Shown: piece by piece, positions 8,212-16,052 of the stretch
Position numbering within the stretch: the first letter of the stretch is position 1
Layout: each line of letters begins with the position of its first letter
Assembly: GCF_029846255.1 (NCBI RefSeq)
Contig: NZ_JARVWQ010000001.1
Span: forward strand, 682,001-746,000
From: Amnibacterium sp. CER49
Lineage (GTDB): Bacteria; Actinomycetota; Actinomycetes; Actinomycetales; Microbacteriaceae
Reading direction: 5' to 3'
DNA: 64,000 bases
Notes under the pieces: generated by a model
What the model saw: the letters and a program-made list of their open reading frames with translations, nothing else
Told to the model about the DNA's origin: nothing
Databases searched by the model: none
Translations under genes and position numbers: made by a program

Positions 8212-8547
8212 TCAGAGCCCGAGGAAGGCGTAGATGCCGAGCAGTGCAGCGGTCGAGAGCGAGAGCAGCGCCACGAACGTGATGCCGGTCCACGAGCGGC
8301 GCGAGTGCTGCGGCTCGGCCTGCTGGAGCCTCTCGGGCGCGGCGACGGCCGCCTGCGCCTCCTCGAGGGTGCGGAAGGCCCCGATGGTCTCGCCGTCGAT
8401 GCCGAGCGCGAGATAGCGGTGGCCGTGCTCGACCGTGCCGACGGGGCGGCCGTCACGGCGGCCCACCCACAGCTTGCGGTTGAGAAGGCGCCACTCGACG
8501 CACGAGGGGATCGAGGCCGCGGGTGGCATCGGAGCGATCGTGCTCAT
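8212..8547 (-). CDS. Small protein with C-terminal membrane anchor
   Basis: A 111-residue protein of no recognised family. The cytosolic part (WRLLNRKLWVGRRDGRPVGT, then HRYLALGIDGETIGAFRTL) reads like a small beta-rich domain. The last 25 residues (GITFVALLSLSTAALLGIYA and on) form one transmembrane helix. GGAGGACCC precedes the ATG at a good distance. It is transcribed toward galE with a 72-base gap, so the two may share a message, although galE also has its own -10-like box. Confidence 0.7.
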   Translation of the reverse strand: MSTIAPMPPAASIPSCVEWRLLNRKLWVGRRDGRPVGTVEHGHRYLALGIDGETIGAFRTLEEAQAAVAAPERLQQAEPQHSRRSWTGITFVALLSLSTAALLGIYAFLGL

Positions 8548-8760
8548 CGGGTCCTCCCCTCAGTCGCTCCATCGGTCCGGTCGCTCCGTCGCGATGTCAG
8601 CGCTTTCTCAGATTGTACCCCGCTGTCCCCCGCTCGCGATAGGGGGCCCGCGGGTGAAATCCGGGGGAACAGCGGAAGGAGCAGCGCCGAACCGGTGAAC
8701 CGGATGGTCTGCTGTTGCTATAGGGGAACATTCATGTTGCGGATGCGGGAAAATGGGCGC

Positions 8761-9465
8761 ATGTGCGGCCGCTACGTCGTCACCAAGGCCGTGAACGACC
8801 TGCTCCCCGATCTGCTCGGCGGTCTCGGCGACCTGCCCGACGACTACAACGTGGCGCCCACGGCGCTCGTGCCGGTGGTCCGCGAGCGCCACGACGAGCG
8901 GCGCATGGCCGAGGTGCACTGGGGCTTCCTCCCCACCTGGGCGAAGGACGAGCGGGCGAAGCCGCAGCCCATCAACGCCCGCATCGAGACCGTGGCGACC
9001 TCCGGCATGTTCAAGCGCGCCTTCGCGAGCGCGCGGTGCCTCGTGCCGGCGCTCGGCTACTACGAGTGGGTCGTCACCCCCACGGGCAAGCAGCCGCACT
9101 TCATCCACGACCCCGACTCGGCGCTCGCCATGGCCGGCGTCGTGAGTGCCTGGGCCGACCGCACCAAGGACCAGAACGACCCGGACCGCTGGCATCTCTC
9201 CATGGCGGTGATCACCCGCGACGCGCATGTCGCGCCGGGCGAGGTGCACGACCGGATGCCCGCCTGCCTCACGCCGGACGCGTACGAGGCGTGGCTCGGC
9301 GACGGCCTGAGCTCCGAGCAGCTCGTCGCGCTGCTCGACCGCGAGTCGCTCGAGGTCGCCCACGCGCTCGACCACTACGAGGTGAGCCGCGACGCGAACA
9401 GCGTGCGCAACAACGGTCCGCAGCTGATCCAGCCGCTGCCGCAGCCCGGCTCCACCCGCGCCTGA
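8761..9465 (+). CDS. SOS-response-associated peptidase (SRAP, YedK/HMCES family)
   Basis: A 234-residue DNA-repair protein. SRAP proteins form a stable thiazolidine crosslink with abasic sites in single-stranded DNA through the Cys exposed after Met removal. The N-terminus MCGRYVVTK gives that Cys2. NVAPTALVPVV, WGFLPTWAKD, NARIETVATS, CLVPALGYYEWV and the active-site segment of DRMPACLTPDAYEAWL all match the family. The Cys2 requirement fixes the start at 8761, although in-frame ATGs exist at 8734 and 8743. A TATAGG box lies about 40 bases upstream. A hairpin-rich element separates it from the convergent HAD gene. Confidence 0.93.
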   Translation: MCGRYVVTKAVNDLLPDLLGGLGDLPDDYNVAPTALVPVVRERHDERRMAEVHWGFLPTWAKDERAKPQPINARIETVATSGMFKRAFASARCLVPALGYYEWVVTPTGKQPHFIHDPDSALAMAGVVSAWADRTKDQNDPDRWHLSMAVITRDAHVAPGEVHDRMPACLTPDAYEAWLGDGLSSEQLVALLDRESLEVAHALDHYEVSRDANSVRNNGPQLIQPLPQPGSTRA

Positions 9466-9490
9466 CGCGCCGCACGGAGGCAGCAGCAGA

Positions 9491-9555
9491 ATCCGGGCGC
9501 CTTCCGACGATCCGGGCGTCGCGTCGCGCCCGCTGTGTCGGAACCCGCCCGGAAT
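9491..9555. repeat. Imperfect inverted repeat between convergent genes
   Basis: The left arm at 9491-9508 pairs with the right arm at 9537-9555 through TCCGGGCG and TTCCGAC stems separated by a two-base mismatch. An inner GGGCG/CGCCC stem lies within. It shares wording (GCAGCAGAA, TCCGG, GTGTCG, GCGGGAGG) with the nested repeat at 1415-1492, and both lie between convergent genes. Confidence 0.6.
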
Positions 9556-9572
9556 GCGGGAGGCGGGCGGCG

Positions 9573-10349
9573 TCAGCGCAGCGCCGCGACGAGCCCCTCG
9601 ACGACCCCGACCGTCTCCTCCCAGCCCTCGACGGCCCGCGTGGGCACACCGAGCGCCTTCACCGGGTAGTCGTTGCCGTCGGGATCGAGCCGGTCACCGA
9701 CGAAGAGCGTCTCGTCGAACGGCACCTCGGTGATATCGGCGAGCCGCCGCATCCCGTACGCCTTGTCGATGCCGCGCCGCGTGATGTCGACGGACGTGGA
9801 CCCGCCTGAGCGCACCTCGAGGTCGGGCAGCTGCTCCTGCACCGCCTGGCGCAGCCGGTTCTTCTTCTCCCCGGTCGGGTCCCAGGCGCGCTTCTCGTCG
9901 AGCGGCGCCTGCTGGCCGAGGGCGGAGAAGGTGATCTGCGAGCCGCGGTCCTCGAGCGCCGGACCCCAGGTCCGCTCGGCCCAGAGGCCGAGGCGCTTCG
10001 CCTGCTCCTCGACGGCGGACATCGCCCGCTGCTTCTCGTCGTCGGTGAGGTCCTCCGCGTAGACGCAGGTGAGGCCGTCCTCGCCGAGGCGCCAGTACTG
10101 CGTGCCGCAGGTCGGCATGAGGTGCAGCCGCCGCGCCGAGCTCGACGGCAGGTCGCCGAGCCGCTCGACGACCTGGGTGCGGAACTGGTCGATCTGGCCG
10201 CCGGAGATCACGCACACCTGCGTGACGGCGAGCAGGTCGCGCAGCGCCTGCTGCATCGGATCGGGCAGCGGGGCCTTCGACGGCGCGAGGGTGTCGTCGA
10301 GGTCGAAAGCGACGAGGCGCGGCCGCTCGGGCGCAGCGGGGGTCTCCAT
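9573..10349 (-). CDS. HAD-IIB family sugar phosphatase/phosphomannomutase-like hydrolase
   Basis: A 258-residue haloacid-dehalogenase hydrolase. Motif I is LVAFDLDDTLAPSKAPL, with both catalytic aspartates. Motif II is the CVISGGQ serine region. A C2-type cap contains TCGTQYWRLG, and motifs III/IV are GIDKAYGMRRL and TLFVGDRLDPDGNDYPV. Relatives include eukaryotic-type phosphomannomutases and sucrose-phosphate phosphatases; the DDTLAPSK signature favours a phosphomannomutase-like or sugar-phosphatase role. A nucleotide-sugar precursor function is inferred from the adjacent priming transferase. The ATG at 10347-10349 was chosen; GTG three codons earlier is possible. Confidence 0.85.
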   Translation of the reverse strand: METPAAPERPRLVAFDLDDTLAPSKAPLPDPMQQALRDLLAVTQVCVISGGQIDQFRTQVVERLGDLPSSSARRLHLMPTCGTQYWRLGEDGLTCVYAEDLTDDEKQRAMSAVEEQAKRLGLWAERTWGPALEDRGSQITFSALGQQAPLDEKRAWDPTGEKKNRLRQAVQEQLPDLEVRSGGSTSVDITRRGIDKAYGMRRLADITEVPFDETLFVGDRLDPDGNDYPVKALGVPTRAVEGWEETVGVVEGLVAALR

Positions 10350-10572
10350 AGCACTCACCGTACGGCAGGACCTTCGAGCGCTCGCAGCCGCGCAGGGTGC
10401 CATAGAAAGGTGTCCGGGAGGGGCCGTGCGCACCGATTCTGCGTGAACGGCAGGATCTGCCCCCAAAAACCTGGTTGCGTCTGAGCGCCGGATCGCGAAG
10501 CATGGGGAGACCTGAGTCCGCGGCGACGGCGCCCGATCCTCCTCCGCCCGAACGGACCCGAGTAAGGACCCC

Positions 10573-12123
10573 ATGGAATCCAGTGCTCTCGGCGAGACCT
10601 TGCCCGAAGGTCGCGCCGCGCTCTCCCGTTCCTCCTCCCTGGGGACGGCGTTCGCGCCCGCGCCGGGGCTCCCCGAGCTCGTCGGCGCGGGGCACCGCGA
10701 CCTGCACTGGACCACCGTCTACCGGCTCGCCCTCATCGCCACCGACGCCGTCGTCGTCGCGCTCGCGCTCCTCTTCGCGCAGTCGGCCCGCTTCGACGTC
10801 TCGCCGCTCAAGCCCGTCGAGCAGGCCGAGGTCCCCTACGCCGTGGTCGCCGTCGCGATCGGCGTGCTCTGGCTCGGCATGCTCGCGGCCTTCCGATCCC
10901 GGGAGTCCCGCTTCGTCGGGTCCGGCACCGTCGAGTACCAGCGCGTCGCGAAGGCCACGCTCTACGCCTTCGGCGGGTTCGCCGTCGTCGCCCTCGCCGT
11001 CAAGCTGAACGACGTCTCGCGCGGCTACCTGCTCATCGCGCTTCCCGTCGGGCTCGGCGGCCTGCTGCTCGACCGCTACTTCTGGCGTTCGTGGCTCATC
11101 TCGCGGCGTCGTGCCGGCGGCTGCCTCACCGGCGCCTTCGTGGTGGGCAGCCACCCGGACGCGACGCGGGTGACGAAGGACCTCGTCAAGCACCACCACG
11201 CCGGCTACAAGCCCGCGGGCGTCGCCTTCACCGATGGTCTCGGCGGCGCGCACGAGCTGGTCACGGACGGCGCGCGGGTGCCGCTGCTCGACTTCCGCAC
11301 CCTCGCCGACACCGTGCGAGCGACGCACACGCGTGCGGTCATCGTCGCCGGCGACCTCCCGGGCGGTCGCGCGCAGATCCAGGACCTCGGCTGGCAGCTC
11401 GAGAACTCGAAGACCGAGCTGATCCTCATGTCGCAGCTCACCGACGTGGCCGGCCCGCGCATCCACATGCGCCCGGTCGACGGGCTGCCGATGCTGCACG
11501 TCGACCTTCCGCAGTACGCGGGCTTCAACCACACTCTCAAGCGCGGCATCGACCTGGTGCTCGGGGGCGTCGCGTTCCTGCTGCTCTCGCCCGTGCTCGC
11601 GCTCGTGGCGCTCGCGGTGCGGCTCGACTCCCCCGGCCCGGTGCTGTTCCGGCAGGAGCGCATCGGCGTCGCCGGCCGCTCGTTCACGATGTTCAAGTTC
11701 CGCAGCATGGTGATCGACGCGGAGGAGCGGCTCGCCGCCCTGCAGGCCGCGAACGAGGGCGCCGGGCTGCTGTTCAAGATGCGTGACGACCCGCGCATCA
11801 CCCGCGTCGGGGCGTTCATCCGCCGGTACTCGCTCGACGAGCTGCCGCAGCTGTTCAACGTGCTGAACGGCACGATGAGCCTCATCGGGCCGCGCCCGCC
11901 GCTCCCCCGCGAGGTCGCGGTGTACGAAGGCCGCGTCAACCGGCGTCTGCTCATCAAGCCCGGTATCACCGGGCTCTGGCAGGTGAGCGGTCGCTCGAAC
12001 CTCTCGTGGGAGGAGAGCGTGAAGCTCGACCTCTACTACGTGGAGAACTGGAGCGTCGTCACCGACTTCGTCATCCTGCTGAAGACGGTCAAGGCCGTCC
12101 TCAAGCGCGACGGGGCCTACTGA
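10573..12123 (+). CDS. Priming polyprenyl-phosphate sugar-1-phosphate transferase
   Basis: A 516-residue membrane enzyme of the exopolysaccharide polyprenyl glycosylphosphotransferase family (WcaJ/CpsE type). It transfers hexose-1-phosphate from a UDP-sugar to undecaprenyl phosphate, the first step of repeat-unit assembly. Four hydrophobic segments span about residues 50-170, followed by a nucleotide-binding-like middle domain (GAFVVGSHPDATRV). The C-terminal catalytic domain has SPGPVLFRQERIGVAGR, MFKFRSMVIDAE, TRVGAFIRRYSLDELPQLFN, SLIGPRPPLP and KPGITGLWQVSGRS. AAGGAC lies 5 bases before the ATG. This is the only priming transferase in the window and may serve both Wzx/Wzy sets. Confidence 0.93.
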   Translation: MESSALGETLPEGRAALSRSSSLGTAFAPAPGLPELVGAGHRDLHWTTVYRLALIATDAVVVALALLFAQSARFDVSPLKPVEQAEVPYAVVAVAIGVLWLGMLAAFRSRESRFVGSGTVEYQRVAKATLYAFGGFAVVALAVKLNDVSRGYLLIALPVGLGGLLLDRYFWRSWLISRRRAGGCLTGAFVVGSHPDATRVTKDLVKHHHAGYKPAGVAFTDGLGGAHELVTDGARVPLLDFRTLADTVRATHTRAVIVAGDLPGGRAQIQDLGWQLENSKTELILMSQLTDVAGPRIHMRPVDGLPMLHVDLPQYAGFNHTLKRGIDLVLGGVAFLLLSPVLALVALAVRLDSPGPVLFRQERIGVAGRSFTMFKFRSMVIDAEERLAALQAANEGAGLLFKMRDDPRITRVGAFIRRYSLDELPQLFNVLNGTMSLIGPRPPLPREVAVYEGRVNRRLLIKPGITGLWQVSGRSNLSWEESVKLDLYYVENWSVVTDFVILLKTVKAVLKRDGAY

Positions 12124-12167
12124 GCCGCTGCCGGCGCCCTCGGCCCGGTCGGGGCGCTCAGCGGCTC
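12122..12167. terminator. Bidirectional terminator hairpin
   Basis: GAGCCGCTG (12122-12130) pairs with CAGCGGCTC (12159-12167), with an inner GCGCCC/GGGCGC stem (12134-12139 and 12152-12157). It overlaps the stop codon of the priming transferase and the 3' end of the convergent small gene. Confidence 0.7.
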
Positions 12168-12406
12168 TCGTGGTCGAGCACGTCCGACGGCCGCGTGTCG
12201 ACCGAGACGGTGCCGACCGGCGCTGCGTCGTCGCGCAGCGGGAACGCGGACGGTCGCGCTCGGTAGATGCCCGCGGCGAGCCCGAGCCCCGCGAGGGCGA
12301 GGACGAGCGAGGCCCAGCGGCCATAGGGATGCCAGGCAGCGAGCGCGACCAGGCCTGCGACGATGAGCACCACGACTGCCGCGACATCGCGCGATCGAGC
12401 CCGCAT
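12158..12406 (-). CDS. Small two-helix membrane protein
   Basis: An 82-residue protein, MRARSRDVAAVVVLIVAGLV at the N-terminus. It has two closely spaced transmembrane helices (about residues 8-25 and 31-49) and a polar C-terminal tail of 30 residues. GAGAGGAAG lies about 4 bases before the ATG. Helices and length recall DUF3017-type membrane proteins, but I cannot confirm this. It converges on the priming transferase with an overlapping terminator. Role unknown. Confidence 0.65.
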   Translation of the reverse strand: MRARSRDVAAVVVLIVAGLVALAAWHPYGRWASLVLALAGLGLAAGIYRARPSAFPLRDDAAPVGTVSVDTRPSDVLDHESR

Positions 12407-12710
12407 GGCTTCCTCTCGTCGGGCGCCGCCCTCGGTGCCCGCTAGATACCAGAGTGCCGCATCCGATGGCAAGCCGGGGCGGACACGCAGAGGGATCAGC
12501 GCGACGCCCCGAACACACGGGTTCTTCACAGCGAAAGAGTGCATGCGCGAAATCGCTGCTCCGGCGGCATCATCGTGACAACGATCGTGCGCGAGCGCTA
12601 CCGATTCCGCTCCCATCCGGGTTTCCAACGACGGATCCGTGCGCGATTCCTCGCGGTACAGTCGGATCCGAAGGGCTCCGAACCCGAAACGGCGTCCGGA
12701 AAGCGGTGTC
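12407..12710. other. Intergenic region upstream of the two-component genes
   Basis: About 300 bases between divergently transcribed genes with no supported ORF. TACAGT at 12656-12661 is a possible -10 box for the response-regulator gene, about 50 bases before its ATG. No clear -35 is seen. Confidence 0.4.
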
Positions 12711-13373
12711 ATGCAGCCGGCACAACCCGCGACCCTCCGCGTAGGGCTCGTCGACGACCACGAGGTCATCGCGACGGCGGTCCGCGCCGCGCTGCGCTCC
12801 ACCCGCGAGCTCGAGCTCGTCGCCTGGGCACCGACGGTCGACGGGCTGTTCGCGCGCGCGGCAGGACGCCTCCACCTCGTCGTGCTCGACCTGCGGCTGC
12901 AGGACGGCTCCTCCCCCGCGAACAACGTCGAGCGGCTCACCGCCGCCGGCTGCAACGTGATCGCCTTCACGAGCGGCGAGAGCCCCTACCTGCTCCGCAC
13001 CGTGGCCCGCACACCGGTGCTCGGTATCGTGCGCAAGAGCGAACCCCTGCAGGCGCTCACCTCGGCGCTGCTCCGCGCCGCGTACGGCCAGCCGGTGATG
13101 ACCGCGGAGTGGGCATCGACGGTCGAGAACGACCCGCTCATCAGCGACGCCAGGCTGAGCCCGCAGGAGCAGCGCATGCTCGCCCTCTTCGCGAACGGCA
13201 ACACCGCGCAGACCGTCGCCGAGGAGGCCGGCATCGCGGTGAGCACCATCGAGGACTACGTGCGCCGCATCCGCGCGAAGTACGCGCGCGCGGGGCGCCC
13301 CGCCGTCACCAAGGTCGACCTCTACAAGCGCGCCGTCGAGGACGGGTTCCTGCCCGCGCCGAACGAGCCGTGA
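12711..13373 (+). CDS. NarL/LuxR-family response regulator
   Basis: A 220-residue two-component regulator. The receiver domain (about 1-125) has the acidic pair in VGLVDDHEV, the phospho-acceptor Asp in LVVLDLRLQDGS, a Thr/Ser switch in IAFTSGE and the conserved Lys in GIVRKSEP. The C-terminal helix-turn-helix reads LSPQEQRMLALFANGNTAQT, then VAEEAGIAVSTIEDYVRRI. The ATG at 12711 matches the family N-terminus. Its stop overlaps the GTG of the kinase gene by four bases, so the two are translationally coupled. Targets are not identifiable; the polysaccharide and surface genes around it are a reasonable guess. Confidence 0.88.
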   Translation: MQPAQPATLRVGLVDDHEVIATAVRAALRSTRELELVAWAPTVDGLFARAAGRLHLVVLDLRLQDGSSPANNVERLTAAGCNVIAFTSGESPYLLRTVARTPVLGIVRKSEPLQALTSALLRAAYGQPVMTAEWASTVENDPLISDARLSPQEQRMLALFANGNTAQTVAEEAGIAVSTIEDYVRRIRAKYARAGRPAVTKVDLYKRAVEDGFLPAPNEP

Positions 13374-14647
13374 CCACGGCGGCTGGTCGCGCTCGCCCGC
13401 CGCACCGGCGGGCCGCGGCGCCGGCCCCCGCCCGCGATGTGCTCCCGAGCGACTCGCCGCTGCTGCGTCGCCTCGCTGGCGGCCCCGGTGAAGAGCGGGT
13501 GCTGCGCGTCTTCGCCTTCGGCTTCCTGCCCGGGGGCGTCGTGTTCGGCCTGCTCGTCACCCCGCGGCTCTCGCAGCAGTTCGAGTACTACCCCGTCTGG
13601 TGGATCCAGGCGGTGCTCGCCGGCATGGTGCTGTCGGCCACGCTCATGGGCGCGCTCGCCTTCCTCGCGCCCGTGTGGGTGCTGCGCACGCTCGCCGGCA
13701 TCAGCGCCCTGTCGGGCCTGCTGGCGCAGCTGAGCATCCTGCCTATCGCGGCCTCCTGGCGCGGGCCGCTGCCGTCCGCGCCACCGTGGATCAACGACAT
13801 CCTCGCGCTCGGCGCCGTCGCGGCGGGCATCGCGCTGCCGGGACTCGGTGCCCTCGCCGTCACGGTCGCCACCGCCCTGCTCACCTTCGTCGACTACGAC
13901 GCCGTCACGCGTGGCCACTGGCTGCACGCGCTGCAGGCAGCCCTCTACATCCTGCTGTTCTGCATCACGTTCGTCGCGTTCGGCATCAGCTCGCTGCGCG
14001 CCGCACGGCTCGCCGAGCTCGCCGAGGCCGAGGCGCTGCGTACCGTGACGGCCGCTGCGGCGGACAACGCCCGCGAGCGCGAGCGCGCCCGCATCAACGC
14101 GCTCGTGCACGACCGCGTGCTCGCCACCCTGCTCGCCGCGGCGCGCAACGTGCCCGGCAGCGAGCAGCTGCGCCGGCAGGACGCGCGGCGCGCGCTCGAG
14201 GGGCTCCGCGACCTGCTCCGCAGCGACGACGACGGCAGCGCGGTCGCGCTGAGCGGCGAGGAGCTCGCCTGGGCGCTGCAGGGCGTCACCACCGACCTCA
14301 TGCCGGATGCGGTGTTCGGCTACGAGGTGCACGACGACGTGACGCTGCCCGCCGAGGCCGTCGAGACGCTCACCGCGGCCACCGAGGAGGCGCTGCGCAA
14401 CTCGGCGCGGCACGCGGGCGAGGCGAACCGCACGGTGCACGTGCTCGTCGACCGCAGCCGGGTGCGGGTCGACGTGCTCGACGACGGCGCCGGCTTCGAC
14501 CCCGAGCAGGTGCCGCCGAACCGGCTCGGGATCGCGCGCAGCATCAAGGGCCGCATGGCGGACCTCGAGGGCGGCTCCGCGGTCATCGTCTCGCAGCAGG
14601 GGGTCGGCACCCGGGTGCAGCTGCGCTACAAGCCTCCGGCGTCGTGA
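13370..14647 (+). CDS. NarL-type sensor histidine kinase
   Basis: A 425-residue membrane kinase, partner of the preceding regulator. About six hydrophobic segments occupy residues 40-205, then a coiled dimerisation helix (SLRAARLAELAEAEALRTV) leads to the phospho-acceptor His in ARINALVHDRVLATLLAAAR. The ATP-binding domain has the N box TEEALRNSARHAGEANRT, the G1 box DVLDDGAGFDP, and the G2-type stretch NRLGIARSIKGRM ending GVGTRVQLRYKP. The GTG at 13370 overlaps the regulator stop as GTGA. No extracellular sensor domain of any size is visible, so the signal probably lies in the membrane. Confidence 0.85.
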   Translation: MTTAAGRARPPHRRAAAPAPARDVLPSDSPLLRRLAGGPGEERVLRVFAFGFLPGGVVFGLLVTPRLSQQFEYYPVWWIQAVLAGMVLSATLMGALAFLAPVWVLRTLAGISALSGLLAQLSILPIAASWRGPLPSAPPWINDILALGAVAAGIALPGLGALAVTVATALLTFVDYDAVTRGHWLHALQAALYILLFCITFVAFGISSLRAARLAELAEAEALRTVTAAAADNARERERARINALVHDRVLATLLAAARNVPGSEQLRRQDARRALEGLRDLLRSDDDGSAVALSGEELAWALQGVTTDLMPDAVFGYEVHDDVTLPAEAVETLTAATEEALRNSARHAGEANRTVHVLVDRSRVRVDVLDDGAGFDPEQVPPNRLGIARSIKGRMADLEGGSAVIVSQQGVGTRVQLRYKPPAS

Positions 14648-15711
14648 TGAGCACCACCGAGGTCACGCAGGCGCTGCGGCACGGGGGCCTCGGCCGTGCA
14701 CGGTTCTTCCCACGGGTTCGCGGGGTCGCGGACTCGCTGCTCACCGGCGGTCTCGCCTTCTACGTCCTGTTCGTGCTCGTGCACACGGTGCTCGCTGTCA
14801 CCACCGACGGGGTGAGCGTCCAGGACTTCGTCGAGCTCGGCCTCATCTGCATCCCCTACGGCGTGCTCATAATCCGGTGGCGGCTCGAGTCGTGGCTCGT
14901 CGGCGTGCTCGCGTTCTGCCTGCTCGGATCGATCTGGGTGAACGTCTGGACGCTCCCGCTCGACAGGCCGGTCGGCGGCTACCAGGCCTGGCCGTTCGGC
15001 GCGGTGACCTTCGTGCTGCTCGGCTTCACCCTCGCCGGCCGCTACTCCGAGGCGTGGCTCATCCTGCTCGGTGCCGCGGGCATCGCGATCGGCTGGTCCG
15101 CCTCGAGCGGGCTCGGCGTCGGGCCGGGCATCGAGCTCGTCGACCGGCACTTCGCCACGCTCCTCGTGGGCACCCTGCTCGCGAACAGCTACCGCCGCTC
15201 GAACCGCGCGTTCCTCGCCAGCCAGGAGTCGGAGCGGCGCGCGCGGGCCGCGGAGGAGGCCGCCGCCGCCCGGGCGGGAGCCCGCCGCGGCGCCGCGGAG
15301 GCGGTGCTCGAGCAGGCGGGACCGATGCTGCAGGCGATCGCCGACGGCCGGCCGATGACCGCCGTCGACCGCCGCGAGCTGCTCGTGCTCGAGGGCGCCC
15401 TCCGCGACCAGATCCGCGCGCCCGGGCTGCTGCAGGGACGGCTGCCCGAGGTGGTCGGCGCGGCCCGGCGCCGCGGGGTCAACGTGCTGCTCGTCGACGA
15501 GGCGGCGCTCGACCGCCGCACCGGCGAGCAGGCCGCGGACTGGCTCGCCCGCCGCATCGAGCGGATCACCGGCGACCGCTTCGTGGGCCGCGTCCGCTCG
15601 ACCATGGAGGGGCTCGTCCTCACCGCGGTCGACGACGCCGGCAGCGAGACCGCGACGCTCCCCCACGCCGTGTCGCCTGCGCGGCCCGCGAGCGCCGGAC
15701 GCAACCGCTAG
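14647..15711 (+). CDS. Kinase-associated membrane protein without catalytic domain
   Basis: A 354-residue protein, third gene of the two-component operon, whose ATG overlaps the kinase stop (TGATG). Five or so transmembrane segments (residues 30-185) resemble the kinase sensor region. A long Arg/Ala/Glu-rich coiled coil (ESERRARAAEEAAAARAGAR) is followed by a soluble domain of about 130 residues (LEQAGPMLQAIADGRPMT, then RGVNVLLVDEAAL). No phospho-acceptor His, N box or G boxes are present where an ATPase domain would be. It may be a degenerate kinase paralogue acting as a co-sensor or modulator. This is inference from gene order and architecture. Confidence 0.7.
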   Translation: MSTTEVTQALRHGGLGRARFFPRVRGVADSLLTGGLAFYVLFVLVHTVLAVTTDGVSVQDFVELGLICIPYGVLIIRWRLESWLVGVLAFCLLGSIWVNVWTLPLDRPVGGYQAWPFGAVTFVLLGFTLAGRYSEAWLILLGAAGIAIGWSASSGLGVGPGIELVDRHFATLLVGTLLANSYRRSNRAFLASQESERRARAAEEAAAARAGARRGAAEAVLEQAGPMLQAIADGRPMTAVDRRELLVLEGALRDQIRAPGLLQGRLPEVVGAARRRGVNVLLVDEAALDRRTGEQAADWLARRIERITGDRFVGRVRSTMEGLVLTAVDDAGSETATLPHAVSPARPASAGRNR

Positions 15712-15854
15712 AGGACCATTCCTGCTGCATCGCCTCTAGACATGGCAGGGGCTTCACAGCCAGAATGACGCCGCGGGACGACCGGCCGCAGGTTCACGGC
15801 CGATCATCAGGCGTCCCTCAACGCGCCGACAGCGTCAGCGGTCACCCTCCGGGT

Positions 15855-16034
15855 ATGACAGCCGTGACCATCCTCGCCCTGGTGGCGGGACTGGTGGTGT
15901 GGGCGCTGACCGCCGTGGCGCTCGCGCTCATCACCGGCGCGCTCATCCACGAGCGCGAGCTCCACGACGACCGACCGCTCGACGACCGCACGGTGGCGAC
16001 GGCCGACGAACTGATCCACCCCCGCGCCGCCTGA
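15855..16034 (+). CDS. Small single-pass membrane protein
   Basis: A 59-residue protein beginning MTAVTILALVAGLVVWALTA. One transmembrane helix (about residues 3-30) is followed by an acidic/basic tail ending ELIHPRAA. Codon use is typical of the neighbours. It is separated by 143 bases from the kinase operon and ends 18 bases from the convergent carboxypeptidase-regulatory-domain gene. Family unknown. Confidence 0.55.
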   Translation: MTAVTILALVAGLVVWALTAVALALITGALIHERELHDDRPLDDRTVATADELIHPRAA

Positions 16035-16052
16035 CCCGACGTCGTCGGGCGC

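Noticed and set aside
9694-12387. An 897-codon minus-strand frame across the HAD gene and the priming transferase
   Set aside because: It covers both genes in non-coding frames; no recognisable domain in this reading.
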